A stretch of 5,313 nt of DNA from SKVL01 sp051745565 (lineage in GTDB: Bacteria; Patescibacteriota; Minisyncoccia; Phycocordibacterales; CSBR16-193). Where the stretch lies: contig JBNJEF010000041.1 in NCBI GenBank assembly GCA_051745565.1, forward strand, positions 1 through 5,313. Reading direction: 5' to 3'. Position 1 is the first letter of the stretch. Every line of letters starts with the position of its first letter. Shown one piece after another: positions 5,290 through 5,313 of this stretch. The notes beneath the pieces are model-generated. The model did not search any database. It worked only from the letters and a program-made list of their open reading frames with translations, and was not told the DNA's origin. The translations under genes were made by a program, and so were the position numbers.

Positions 5290-5313
5290 GAGTTTATACC
5301 ACAGATCAGTGAT

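Overview
The window looks like chromosomal DNA from a member of the Candidate Phyla Radiation (Patescibacteria), most likely the Parcubacteria group. Four things point there. A ribosomal protein L32 begins MVVRM and keeps four zinc-ribbon cysteines. NusB is fused to a C-terminal Nudix domain, an arrangement I recall from that group. The SMC-type ATPase is very short, with a head sequence like those I remember from Parcubacteria. None of the four protein genes has a clear Shine-Dalgarno sequence. The placement rests on sequence recall, not on a search.

All recognised genes lie on the minus strand, so the biological order runs from the right edge to the left. It is rpmF (L32), then nusB-Nudix, rnc (RNase III) and smc, then tRNA-Cys(GCA), tRNA-Leu(UAA) and tRNA-Lys(CUU), and finally a tandem repeat carrying a degenerate tRNA-Leu-like sequence that runs off the left edge. 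nusB and rnc are separated by only 4 bases and are surely co-transcribed. rpmF and nusB are 65 bases apart, and an extended -10 box lies in that gap. The rnc-smc gap is 226 bases; it holds a candidate smc promoter and three GC-rich boxes.

The genes form a housekeeping cluster for ribosome and RNA production (L32; NusB for rRNA antitermination; RNase III for rRNA processing; tRNAs) next to a chromosome-organising ATPase. An rnc-smc neighbourhood is also known in Bacillus.

The points most worth a second look are these: the SMC-like protein has no recognisable hinge; the Nudix box fused to NusB has lost part of its catalytic signature; RNase III has Asn where most bacterial enzymes have a metal-binding Asp; rpmF has a promoter that implies a leaderless mRNA; and the left edge carries an exact 99-base direct repeat with a decayed tRNA-Leu-like element, which could also be an assembly effect. 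I see no CRISPR array, transposase, toxin-antitoxin pair or defence gene.
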